From Candidatus Peregrinibacteria bacterium (GTDB lineage: Bacteria; Patescibacteriota; Gracilibacteria; UBA1369; UM-FILTER-53-11), in assembly GCA_016186205.1 (NCBI GenBank), contig JACPMA010000016.1, forward strand, positions 94,978 to 135,107: DNA of 40,130 bases. The letters run 5' to 3'. The translations under genes were made by a program, and so were the position numbers. The notes below the pieces were generated by a model. The model had not been told where the DNA came from, made no database searches, and worked only from the letters and a program-made list of their open reading frames with translations. Numbering within the stretch: the stretch's first letter is position 1; the number at the start of each line of letters is the position of its first letter. Shown here in pieces: positions 17,732 through 24,996 of the stretch.

Positions 17732-17766
17732 CCTTAAAAGCATATTATAATAATATGCTTTTAAGG
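17732..17766. repeat. Perfect 35-bp palindrome (17-bp arms, 1-base centre)
   Basis: Left arm 17732-17748 begins CCTTAAAAGCATATT; the right arm 17750-17766 is its exact reverse complement around a single A. It follows operon gene 4 and could form a strong hairpin in RNA or a cruciform in DNA. No T-run follows, so it is not a canonical terminator. Its last bases overlap the first bases of the inverted-repeat element that follows. Confidence 0.75.
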
Positions 17767-17929
17767 GGTCACTGAAAAATATGCTTTCTATTACAAAATT
17801 CGCATTTCGGCTCCAAAGCGCTCATCGCTCCTCACCGTATCGGTACATGATACGGTGTCGTCGCGAGTTCGCGCTTTTCGCTCGAAATGCGAATTTTTCA
17901 CTACGAAATTCTATTTTTCAGTGACCCCT
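17764..17929. mobile_element. 166-bp nested inverted-repeat element (MITE-like) abutting rel
   Basis: Outer arms of 18 bp match perfectly: AGGGGTCACTGAAAAATA (17764-17781) and its complement (17912-17929). After about 13 partly similar bases a second perfect 15-bp pair follows: AAAATTCGCATTTCG (17795-17809) and its complement (17883-17897). Inner pairs are AAAGCGC (17815-17821)/GCGCTTT (17871-17877) and CACCGTATC (17833-17841)/GATACGGTG (17849-17857). The ends are thus about 45-bp imperfect terminal repeats beginning GGGG. No long open frame lies inside and no clear target duplication flanks it. It could be a non-autonomous mobile element or a structured leader RNA of rel, whose ATG begins 4 bases after it. 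Confidence 0.55.
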
Positions 17930-17933
17930 ACCT

Positions 17934-20207
17934 ATGAGTAATGTTGTGCCGACCATTGAGGAAATTATTGATCGGGCCAAGGCCTACCTTCCTTCCTTGA
18001 ATGAGCAGAAAGTGCGGCGCGCTTATTATTTTGCCGAAGAGGCACATAAGGATCAGACGCGGTTTTCCGGGGACCCTTACATTGTCCATCCGCTTAACGT
18101 GGCAGCGATCTTGCTTGATTTTCATCCGGATGAAAACAGCATAGTCACGGCACTCCTTCACGATGTGGCTGAAGACACAGTGCATACGCTTGATGAAATC
18201 GAGAAGGCGTTTGGTTCGGAAATTCGCGAACTCTGCTGGGGTCTCGTAAAGCTTTCAAAAGTCCGTTCAAAACTTGACGATCCGCAAACGGAAAATCTGC
18301 GCAAACTCTTCCTGGCCATGGCCAAGGATTTCCGCGTGGTGCTGTTGAAGCTTTGCGACCGGCTCCACAATATGCGGACTCTAGAATTTGTCCGTCCTGA
18401 AAAACGCAAACGCATTGCGCAGGAAACTCTCAATATATATGCCCCTATCGCGGCTCGGCTCGGCATCTATCGTCTTAAAAGCCAGCTTGAAGATCTTTGT
18501 TTTCAGTATCTTTTGTACGAAGAATACGAAAATATCCAGAATCAACTCGCTAAAACCGGAAAGTGGCGCGAGAAATATATTGAAACCGCAAAAAAAATCC
18601 TCATGGAGACGCTTTCTAAAGAGGGGATTCAGGCGCAGGTTGACGGCCGTGTGAAGAGTTCATATTCGATTTACCGCAAAATGAAAAAAAAGAACAAAAC
18701 CGCCGTGGACGAGGTTTTTGATGTGTTTGCCATGAGGATTATCCTGCCGGATATTTATAAATACGGTAAGGAATATATAGGCCATATTTATACGGCGCTC
18801 GGCGTACTTCATAATCATTTCACGCCGCTCGCGAATCGTTTTAAAGATTACATTGCCGTGCCGAAAGTAAATGGGTACCGAAGCCTCCATACGACGGTGA
18901 TCGGACTCGGTCCGAAAGTTCACACCCAGCCGACCGAAATTCAGATCCGCACAGAATCTATGCATGAAGCGGCGGAATTTGGTATTGCCGCGCACTGGGT
19001 TTATGAAGAAGATATTGCGCCACTGACCATAGAAGCTGCCAAAGCCGCCCAAAGCGCATCTTTTTTGCAGCAGCAGAAAGATTGGATTTCCGGTTTGCAA
19101 AAAATTGAAGAGGAAATAAAAAGCAACCATGAACTTTTGGAAAATTTGCGCGTAGATGTTTTTCAGGACAGGATTTTTGTTTTGACTCCGCGCGGCGACG
19201 TAAAGGATTTGCCGGTTGGTGCAACGCCGGTTGATTTTGCCTATTGCGTCCATACGGAAGTCGGAAATCACTGCATAGGAGCTAAAACGAACGGGGTTAT
19301 GGTGCCTCTTGACCATGAGCTCAAAAGCGGAGAAGTCGTAGAAATCGTTACGCGCAAAAACGCCAAGCCGAGCCAGCATTGGCTTGCTTTTGTGAAGACG
19401 AATCACGCCAGAAATAGAATTCGTTCTTGGTTCCGGAATTTGGATGAAGGTAAGCATTTGCGCGATGGAAAAGAATTGCTCAACGAAAAGCTTGTGCAAT
19501 TCGGCCAGCCGACTCTCGATGTGAATTTATCTGTCCTTCGCGCATACGACGGTAAAAATCTTTCTTTGAAAGACCGTGAGGATGTTTTATGCGAGATCGG
19601 AAAAGGTTCGCTTTTAGCCTCGGCGGCCGTGCGGAAGATTTTTTCGGTTGAAGAATTATTGATGGGCGGATTGGTGCCTGCTCACCGCAAACACGCCGGC
19701 ATTGGAACCGCGCCGCCAAAAAAGAAGAAAGCCAAAGAGGAAGACAAAAAACCGACAGTCGTCATCGGCGGCCAATCGAATGTGCCATACCAATTTGTTC
19801 AATGCTGCGATGCGGATTTTTCCGACGAACTCGTGGGTTACATCACGCGCGGCCGCGGCGTATCGCTTCACCGCAAACGCTGCCCTGTGCTCAAAAATTC
19901 GCAGGACGGCCGGCTTGTCCCGGTGAAAGTGGCGCATGAACCCGGTGAAGTCGGCCGGTATCCGGTTTGCATTACCGTTGAAGCCGATGACCGCGTAGGG
20001 CTTGTCCGCGATATTTCAGCTATTATTGCGGAAAGTTCCGTGAACATTATCGATGCTCGCCATGAATCTTTAAGCAGCGAAAATGCGGCGATGAATTTTG
20101 TTTTGGAAATCGAAAGCGTGGATCAGCTCGAACGCGTGCTTTCGAATTTGGAAAAAATTCCGAGCGTGCGGCGGGCGTTCAGGGTGAATTCCGGATCAAG
20201 AGCTTGA
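17934..20207 (+). CDS. rel: Bifunctional (p)ppGpp synthetase/hydrolase, Rel
   Basis: Makes and degrades the stringent-response alarmone. The order is the full-length RSH layout: HD hydrolase domain (HPLNVAAILLDFHP; H76-D77 in HDVAED, with E80-D81), synthetase domain with the ANRFKDYIAVPKVNGYRSLH core, TGS domain (IFVLTPRGDVKDLPVGATPV) in the middle, and a C-terminal ACT domain (ITVEADDRVGLVRDISAIIA). The RFKD motif is the RXKD form found in bifunctional enzymes rather than the EXDD form of synthesis-only RelA, and the HD residues are intact, so both activities are expected. 757 residues is normal. No Shine-Dalgarno sequence; the start lies 4 bases beyond an inverted-repeat element. The 3' end overlaps recO by 85 bp on the opposite strand. 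Confidence 0.95.
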   Translation: MSNVVPTIEEIIDRAKAYLPSLNEQKVRRAYYFAEEAHKDQTRFSGDPYIVHPLNVAAILLDFHPDENSIVTALLHDVAEDTVHTLDEIEKAFGSEIRELCWGLVKLSKVRSKLDDPQTENLRKLFLAMAKDFRVVLLKLCDRLHNMRTLEFVRPEKRKRIAQETLNIYAPIAARLGIYRLKSQLEDLCFQYLLYEEYENIQNQLAKTGKWREKYIETAKKILMETLSKEGIQAQVDGRVKSSYSIYRKMKKKNKTAVDEVFDVFAMRIILPDIYKYGKEYIGHIYTALGVLHNHFTPLANRFKDYIAVPKVNGYRSLHTTVIGLGPKVHTQPTEIQIRTESMHEAAEFGIAAHWVYEEDIAPLTIEAAKAAQSASFLQQQKDWISGLQKIEEEIKSNHELLENLRVDVFQDRIFVLTPRGDVKDLPVGATPVDFAYCVHTEVGNHCIGAKTNGVMVPLDHELKSGEVVEIVTRKNAKPSQHWLAFVKTNHARNRIRSWFRNLDEGKHLRDGKELLNEKLVQFGQPTLDVNLSVLRAYDGKNLSLKDREDVLCEIGKGSLLASAAVRKIFSVEELLMGGLVPAHRKHAGIGTAPPKKKKAKEEDKKPTVVIGGQSNVPYQFVQCCDADFSDELVGYITRGRGVSLHRKRCPVLKNSQDGRLVPVKVAHEPGEVGRYPVCITVEADDRVGLVRDISAIIAESSVNIIDARHESLSSENAAMNFVLEIESVDQLERVLSNLEKIPSVRRAFRVNSGSRA

Positions 20208-20722
20208 AGCGTTTTTTGGAGATACGGTTTGATCTCGCGTTTTTTGAGCGTGCCCGGAAGATGTCCTAGGAGTTTGAGCGTTTTTAAAAAATAGGTTGAG
20301 AGGATGATTTTTGGATCGCTGGAGGCATCGTTATTTTGGTTGAGACTCCGGAGCGTTTTTTGCGTTAGATCGAAGAGCGTTTTTTGCGGCGCTCCTTCCG
20401 GAATCGTTCGTTTGATGAACGCGGCCATAATGCATCCGGCCGAAAAATGCTCCGGACTGTTTTTCAAATTCAGAAAATTTTCTTCCGGCGTGACTTCACG
20501 TAGGTAGCGCCGCGGCATGCTTTCTGAACCGGATTCTTCAATGTCAATATGCGCCGCATTCAGAAGGTCCAGATGAAATCCGCGGCGGCTCGTGATTTTT
20601 TTTACGCCTTTGGCGATAACTGAAATGACGCCGTATTCTTCGGAGAAAACCGTGACTATCCGGTCGAGTTCGCCGAGCGGCTGGATTTTAATGATAATGC
20701 CGTAAATTTTTCTGTGGATCAT
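20123..20722 (-). CDS. recO: DNA repair protein RecO
   Basis: RecO helps RecR load RecA on SSB-coated single strands. The N-terminal OB fold is typical: GIIIKIQPLGELDRIVTVFS followed by GVISVIAKGVKKITSRRGFH. A helical C-terminal domain follows. At 199 residues it is shorter than the usual 230-250 and has no CxxC zinc site, so the C-terminal part is trimmed. Its start overlaps the ftsX stop as ATGA. The last 85 bp are antisense to the ACT-domain codons of rel. Confidence comes from the N-terminal pattern and size; the C-terminus alone would not identify it. Confidence 0.85.
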   Translation of the reverse strand: MIHRKIYGIIIKIQPLGELDRIVTVFSEEYGVISVIAKGVKKITSRRGFHLDLLNAAHIDIEESGSESMPRRYLREVTPEENFLNLKNSPEHFSAGCIMAAFIKRTIPEGAPQKTLFDLTQKTLRSLNQNNDASSDPKIILSTYFLKTLKLLGHLPGTLKKREIKPYLQKTLQALDPEFTLNARRTLGIFSKFESTRSS

Positions 20723-21549
20723 TTTTTCAAGTGATACAGCGTTGCCAAATGGCTTACAACAGCGCCGAGAACAGTGACTACGACAAATTCCGCAATAAGG
20801 AAATTCGGCCGCAGCGTTTTATCCGGAAGAATAAAAACAAGATGAATGAGGAAAGCGGTAATGCTCAAAATGACGCCTTCCATTACAAAAGGAAATATGA
20901 TCGTTTTACGAGAAGCACCGACAAGTTTCATAATGGAAATTTCCCTATGGCGGTTTGTAATTGCAAGATGAATGGCGGAAGCAATAAGCAGGCCGCCGCC
21001 GACTATAAAAATAATTATAAAAAGGACTAGCGTCTGCACGCTGTTTTCTTTTACCTGTTTGATAAAATCCACCATTTGACGGGTGATATTTCGCTGGGCA
21101 TCTTTTGTTGCAAGCGGGTCTTTGATGAGATTTTTCGCTTGCGATGCAATAAAGGCTTCGATTTTTTCCGTATCTTCCGGTTTTATCGGCGTGATTGTAA
21201 GGCTTGCAGGTAAGGAGAATTGATATTTTTTCAGGAGCGTCGGGTCGAGCGAAAAAGAATTGCTTAAAAGTTTCCACGCAGCTTCTTTTGAAGTATATAC
21301 AACCGGTTTCACCACATCCGCGCGTTCCTCGAGCGCCGTGATGAGCTTGCCGACTTCAAAAGGGTCCGCATCTTCTTTGAGGTACACGGTAATGGAAAAT
21401 TTCTGCTCGATGTTTTTGAGCATTGTTTGTGCTTGTTCATTGAGATTCATCAGGCCGTTTCCGATCGTAAGAAGAATTGCTATGACCAATACAATAGGGA
21501 AAGACGTAAGCCAATTTCGCAAAATATTTTCAAATGCTTTTTGCAGCAT
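20719..21549 (-). CDS. ftsX: Cell-division ABC transporter permease subunit FtsX
   Basis: FtsX with the FtsE ATPase controls peptidoglycan hydrolases at the septum. Four membrane helices are visible: an N-terminal helix after the short LRNWLTSFP lead, and three in the C-terminal half (VQTLVLFIIIFIVGGGLLIA and two more). Between them is the extracellular loop with FSITVYLKEDADPFEVGKLI, typical of the family. The length of 276 is normal. FtsE is usually the preceding gene, but here a cytidylyltransferase-like gene overlaps its start by 20 bp, so FtsE must be encoded elsewhere. recO overlaps its stop by 4 bp. Confidence 0.92.
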   Translation of the reverse strand: MLQKAFENILRNWLTSFPIVLVIAILLTIGNGLMNLNEQAQTMLKNIEQKFSITVYLKEDADPFEVGKLITALEERADVVKPVVYTSKEAAWKLLSNSFSLDPTLLKKYQFSLPASLTITPIKPEDTEKIEAFIASQAKNLIKDPLATKDAQRNITRQMVDFIKQVKENSVQTLVLFIIIFIVGGGLLIASAIHLAITNRHREISIMKLVGASRKTIIFPFVMEGVILSITAFLIHLVFILPDKTLRPNFLIAEFVVVTVLGAVVSHLATLYHLKK

Positions 21550-21961
21550 AAATAAGGGTTTTTTCTCGGATTAAAGATGTTTTAAATTCAGTAGGTCTGT
21601 ATGGATTCATGCGTATGACTTTCGTATTCATTTTATGGTCGATGAGAAATTTCTCCAGCCGAAACGTGAAAGTAAATTGATCGTATCCGAGGGCGATCAC
21701 ATCAGGTTTGTATTTTTTGATGACTTCGTATTTGTCGCCGTGTTCGCCAAGCACGACTTTATCGGCAAGTTTGCTTGATTTGACCGCAGCAACGCGTTTT
21801 TTCTCATCATAATCCGACCGCCGTCCTTTAATGCGTGCCACAGTTTTATCCCGCGCAATTATAACAATTAGATAATCGCCGAGCGCTTTCGCTTGCTTTA
21901 AATATGATTCGTGGCCGGCGTGGAAGCGGTCAAAAGTTCCGAAAGTCATGACGCGTTTCAT
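21530..21961 (-). CDS. Cytidylyltransferase-like protein (TagD / RibL-type FAD synthase family)
   Basis: Nucleotidyltransferase of the HxGH class that joins a nucleotide from CTP or ATP to a phosphorylated alcohol. The N-terminal motif GTFDRFHAGHESYL (HAGH) and a later phosphate-binding segment near TSLIRE are present in the expected places. The 143-residue length fits glycerol-3-phosphate cytidylyltransferases and the archaeal-type FAD synthase RibL, which cannot be told apart from sequence reading alone. It overlaps the start of ftsX by 20 bp and is 13 bp after the small membrane protein, so all are read as one unit. Confidence 0.8.
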   Translation of the reverse strand: MKRVMTFGTFDRFHAGHESYLKQAKALGDYLIVIIARDKTVARIKGRRSDYDEKKRVAAVKSSKLADKVVLGEHGDKYEVIKKYKPDVIALGYDQFTFTFRLEKFLIDHKMNTKVIRMNPYRPTEFKTSLIREKTLIYAAKSI

Positions 21962-21974
21962 ATGTGAGCAGCTT

Positions 21975-22298
21975 TTAGCATTTTGATAAAGGGCAAGAGG
22001 AGTCGACTACAAAAAGTTCGATTACGAGGAGTCCTAAAAATACCGCAACTCCGATTCCGATGAGCGTGTAATTGAGCCATTTGGCGTCTTTTCCAAGTTC
22101 AAGAAGATGATATTTCAGGTTTGAGAAAGCATATGTAAGCGTGGCGATTACAAAAGGAATGAATAATACGCGATTCACGATGCCGCTTTCCGGAACAAAA
22201 TAGCCGTTCATAAACATCAGTCCTGCCAAAAAATGCCCAAGGCCTGTGAGGAAAAAAAATACAAACGAAATGCGGCGGATTTGATCGTAGAGTTCCAT
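21975..22298 (-). CDS. Small multi-pass membrane protein, first gene of the ftsX-recO unit
   Basis: 107 residues, not recognised. There are three clear hydrophobic helices, near residues 10-31 (ISFVFFFLTGLGHFLAGLMF), 41-60 and 76-97 (GIGVAVFLGLLVIELFVVDS), with a short Cys-containing tail, CPLSKC. The start codon lies 10 bases after a minus-strand TATAAT at 22314-22309, a near-leaderless arrangement. It shares a 33-bp intergenic region with the divergent gatC. Function unknown; its place at the head of an operon with ftsX may mean an envelope role. Confidence 0.65.
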   Translation of the reverse strand: MELYDQIRRISFVFFFLTGLGHFLAGLMFMNGYFVPESGIVNRVLFIPFVIATLTYAFSNLKYHLLELGKDAKWLNYTLIGIGVAVFLGLLVIELFVVDSSCPLSKC

Positions 22299-22308
22299 GT
22301 ACTACTCT

Positions 22309-22325
22309 ATTATATATGTTAAACT
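22309..22325. promoter_or_regulatory. Back-to-back divergent promoters in a 33-bp gap
   Basis: The minus-strand -10 TATAAT is at 22314-22309, 10 bases from the ATG at 22298. The plus-strand extended -10 TGT-TAAACT has its box at 22320-22325, exactly 6 bases from the gatC GTG at 22332. The -35 regions of each must lie inside the other gene. The plus promoter would give a leaderless gatC mRNA. Confidence 0.55.
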
Positions 22326-22331
22326 CTCTGC

Positions 22332-22625
22332 GTGAAACTTACGAAGCAACAAGTTGAGCATGTGGCAAAGCTTGCGCGGCTCGGGCTTTCCGAGAAAGAA
22401 GTCGAAAAATTCCAAATCCAGCTTTCGGGAATTTTAGATTATGTTGAGCAATTAAACGAGGTGGATACGGAAGGGGTAGAGCCGACTGCGCAGGTCACCG
22501 GACTCACGAATGTTACGCGCGAAGACAAAGTGAAAACGCACGTTTTGGCCAAGCCGGAAAAATTAATTGAGTGTTCGCCAATGCCGATTGAGAAAAATCA
22601 GATAAAAGTAAAAAGCGTGTTTTAG
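22332..22625 (+). CDS. gatC: Asp-tRNA(Asn)/Glu-tRNA(Gln) amidotransferase subunit C
   Basis: Small subunit that holds GatA and GatB together in the transamidation complex, which makes Gln-tRNA(Gln) or Asn-tRNA(Asn) from mischarged precursors. The pattern VEHVAKLARLGLSEKEVEKF, LDYVEQLNEVDTEGVEPTAQ and the 97-residue length are typical. The start is GTG, six bases after a TAAACT -10 box, so the message is probably leaderless. gatA follows 2 bases after the stop. gatB is not in the window. Confidence 0.93.
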   Translation: MKLTKQQVEHVAKLARLGLSEKEVEKFQIQLSGILDYVEQLNEVDTEGVEPTAQVTGLTNVTREDKVKTHVLAKPEKLIECSPMPIEKNQIKVKSVF

Positions 22626-22627
22626 TT

Positions 22628-24112
22628 ATGTCTCTTTCCACACTCACAATTCATGAAGCTGCAGCCGGCCTCCGCGCCAAAAAGTTTTCTTCGGTAGAGC
22701 TTACGAAGGCGTGTCTCGAACGGATCAAAAAACTCGAGCCGACCGTGAAAGCGTTTACCCTCGTGACCGAAGAGACGGCTTTAGAGCAAGCGCGCCAGGC
22801 TGATAAAACCCTCAACCCTCAACCCTCAACCCCAAACCATCTCCATGGCATTCCAGTCGCGCTAAAAGATGTTTTTTGCACCGAAGGAATCCGCACCACC
22901 GCGTGTTCCAATATCCTCAAAAATTTCGTGCCGCCGTATGATGCAACGGCTGTCAAAAGATTAAAAGCAGTCGGTATGGTGCTTCTTGGAAAAACCAATA
23001 CGGATGAGTTTACATGCGGAGCTTCTACGGAAACTTCTTGTTTCGGGACTTCAAAAAATCCATGGGATCCTGCTCGAACGCCCGGCGGTTCTTCCGGCGG
23101 AAGCGCAGCAGCTGTTGCATCGGATGAATGCATTTATGCTTTAGGGACGGACACCGGCGGTTCAATACGCCAGCCTGCTGCATACTGTGGAATTACAGGC
23201 CTTAAAGTAACCTATGGACGCGTGTCGCGTTTCGGCGTGATTTCAATGGCTTCTTCGCTCGATACAATCGGCCCGATGGCAAAAGATGTTGAAGATGCCG
23301 CGATCATTATGAATGTCATTGCCGGTCATGATGAATATGATTCAACCACGCCAGAAGTAAAGGTTCCTGATTATACAGAGAGCTTGCAAGCAAAAGATTT
23401 AAAAGGATTGAGGATCGGCCTCCCCAAAGAATATTTTATTCCCGGCATGGATCCTGAAGTTGAGGCATTTGTTCGGCAGGCCGTGGAGCAGCTCAAAAAA
23501 CTCGGCGCGACCGTGCGCGAAATTAGTTTGCCGCATAGTAAATACGGGCTCGCAGTTTATTATGTTCTTTGTCCTTCTGAAGTTAGCGCGAATATGGCGC
23601 GGTATGATGGAATCCGGTACGGTCCCGGCCCGAGCAAAGAAGGAGAGGATCTCTATGAATATTATTTGAATAGCCGCGGCGAAGGTTTTGGGGATGAGAT
23701 GAAGCGCCGCATCATGATTGGCACGTACGCTTTGAGTTCGGGATATTACGATGCCTATTATTTGAAAGCGCAAAAAGTTCGTACTCTCGTGAAGCGTGAT
23801 TTTGAAAAAGCTTTTAAGGAGGTTGATGTTATTGTGACGCCGACGACTCCTGCAACTGCATTTAAAATCGGTGAAAACAGCGCAGATCCAGTAAAGATGT
23901 ATCTTGAAGATATTTTTACCGTCTCCGTTAATATCGCTGGTATGCCCGCGCTGGCAATTCCGTGCGGCATTTCAAAAGCCGGATTGCCAATCGGCATGCA
24001 AATTATCGGTCCGCAATTCGAAGAACCAAGGCTTCTTAAAGTCGGCGCCGCATTCCAGCGGGTTACCGATTGGCATAAGAAAAAGCCGATGCAAATTCCC
24101 ACGCCATCTTGA
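22628..24112 (+). CDS. gatA: Asp-tRNA(Asn)/Glu-tRNA(Gln) amidotransferase subunit A
   Basis: Glutaminase subunit of the transamidation complex. The amidase signature is complete: the Ser/Gly-rich GGSSGGSAAAVAS, the catalytic Lys in VALKDVFC, and the second catalytic serine block GTDTGGSIRQPAAYCG, forming the Ser-cisSer-Lys triad. 494 residues, the usual length. The ATG comes 2 bases after the gatC stop with no Shine-Dalgarno sequence. Its last 50 bp overlap the 3' end of the opposite-strand TrmB-like regulator. The glutamine it consumes would come from GlnA, encoded 2 kb downstream. Confidence 0.96.
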   Translation: MSLSTLTIHEAAAGLRAKKFSSVELTKACLERIKKLEPTVKAFTLVTEETALEQARQADKTLNPQPSTPNHLHGIPVALKDVFCTEGIRTTACSNILKNFVPPYDATAVKRLKAVGMVLLGKTNTDEFTCGASTETSCFGTSKNPWDPARTPGGSSGGSAAAVASDECIYALGTDTGGSIRQPAAYCGITGLKVTYGRVSRFGVISMASSLDTIGPMAKDVEDAAIIMNVIAGHDEYDSTTPEVKVPDYTESLQAKDLKGLRIGLPKEYFIPGMDPEVEAFVRQAVEQLKKLGATVREISLPHSKYGLAVYYVLCPSEVSANMARYDGIRYGPGPSKEGEDLYEYYLNSRGEGFGDEMKRRIMIGTYALSSGYYDAYYLKAQKVRTLVKRDFEKAFKEVDVIVTPTTPATAFKIGENSADPVKMYLEDIFTVSVNIAGMPALAIPCGISKAGLPIGMQIIGPQFEEPRLLKVGAAFQRVTDWHKKKPMQIPTPS

Positions 24113-24812
24113 AAATGTCGCGTTGCGTGTTTGCGATTTCAAGCGATTCGATAATCATGCCGATCAATGGTTTGTCTTTATATGAAATGATCGCGACTTT
24201 GTCGTCGTAAATATTAATTTCGTTTGTGAACGTAAATTGATCTGCTGGCACGAGGCGGATTTCGCGGAAATATTTTTTGTCATGTTCGTGCACCCACGCA
24301 CCGTGTTCGTCTGCCGGCGAAATGCCGCGGAGATAAATTTTGTGTTTTACGCGTTTGGTCACGTATTCTTCGTCGTAATTCTGCCAGTGGTCGCGGATTT
24401 CTTTGGAGTTTGAATAGTTGAGAATTTCAGTTTTGCTCGAAAGAGTGTCTTCATAAATAGCTTTAACTCCATCAAGTCCTTCGAAATATCGGATGCGCGG
24501 ATGAATGGTATCGCCGCGGAGCCGGCGCAAATCCGGCAATGCTTTGAGAAAATCATGCTGCCGCCTTTTGAATTCCGCAGCCACCATTTGCGGATCCGTT
24601 GCGTCATAGAGGCGTATGCCGGCTTTTAAAAACGTGTTTACCATGCCTTTTTTCATGAGTTTTTCGAGCACGTCATATGCCGTTACTCGGTTTATGCGCG
24701 CCCGCCTGGCGATTTCCGCAACGCCGGTTGAACCCAATTCCAGACAAGCCAAATACACGCGCGCTTCTTTGTCCGTAAGGCCGATATGTTTCACCACTTT
24801 AAGGAGGCTCAT
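24063..24812 (-). CDS. TrmB-like HTH transcriptional regulator next to amtB-glnA
   Basis: An N-terminal winged helix of TrmB type: LLKVVKHIGLTDKEARVYLA, GVAEIARRARINRVTAYDVL and LEKLMKKGMVNTFLKAGIRL. The C-terminal part (about residues 105-249) looks like the sensor region with IRYFEGLDGVKAIYEDTLSS, as in TrmB/PadR-like archaeal-type regulators. I chose the ATG at 24812-24810 (MSLLKVVKH), which starts the HTH; an earlier in-frame start at 24929 adds 39 residues without a domain. It is transcribed divergently from amtB. The effector is unknown. Control of the ammonium/glutamine genes is inferred from position only. Confidence 0.78.
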   Translation of the reverse strand: MSLLKVVKHIGLTDKEARVYLACLELGSTGVAEIARRARINRVTAYDVLEKLMKKGMVNTFLKAGIRLYDATDPQMVAAEFKRRQHDFLKALPDLRRLRGDTIHPRIRYFEGLDGVKAIYEDTLSSKTEILNYSNSKEIRDHWQNYDEEYVTKRVKHKIYLRGISPADEHGAWVHEHDKKYFREIRLVPADQFTFTNEINIYDDKVAIISYKDKPLIGMIIESLEIANTQRDIFKMAWEFASAFSYANR

Positions 24813-24847
24813 GCAATGCAAAGTTTGTTGTAGAAAAGTCCGACAAG

Positions 24848-24878
24848 GCGGAGCTGGCGCAGCCAGCGTAGCCTTTTT
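24848..24878. promoter_or_regulatory. GC-rich hairpin in the regulator/amtB spacer
   Basis: GCTGGC (24853-24858) and GCCAGC (24862-24867) pair around the 3-base loop GCA. A further GGC (24848-24850)/GCC (24871-24873) pair closes it with mismatches, followed by TTTTT on the plus strand (24874-24878). On the plus strand it looks like a terminator, perhaps for read-through from gatA; on the minus strand it would sit in the leader of the TrmB-like gene. Confidence 0.45.
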
Positions 24879-24894
24879 ATAAATAAAAATCAAA

Positions 24895-24929
24895 TTGTAT
24901 ATATTTCCGACAGCAACTTTTTTATACAA
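24895..24929. promoter_or_regulatory. Inverted repeat TTGTATA/TATACAA between the regulator and amtB
   Basis: TTGTATA at 24895-24901 and TATACAA at 24923-24929, 21 bases apart, both embedded in A/T-rich flanks. The spacing fits a two-site operator or divergent promoter elements; a minus-strand TACAAT -10-like box overlaps the left arm. This is a candidate binding site for the neighbouring TrmB-like regulator, inferred only from position. Confidence 0.35.
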
Positions 24930-24996
24930 ATTTCTCTCTTGGTTTCTCTTCCGCCATGCGTTAATTCATAATTAATAATTCTTAATTTTTCAATAT

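Noticed and set aside
17732-17766. Palindrome as a standard Rho-independent terminator
   Set aside because: The stem is A/T-rich and no T tract follows; GGGGTCACTG comes next.
18660-19499. Minus-strand open frame of 279 codons opposite rel
   Set aside because: The plus strand encodes a complete, intact Rel; the antisense frame has no family pattern.
24813-24929. N-terminal extension of the TrmB-like regulator from an earlier ATG
   Set aside because: The extra 39 residues run over the hairpin and inverted repeat and carry no domain; the HTH begins at the ATG at 24812.
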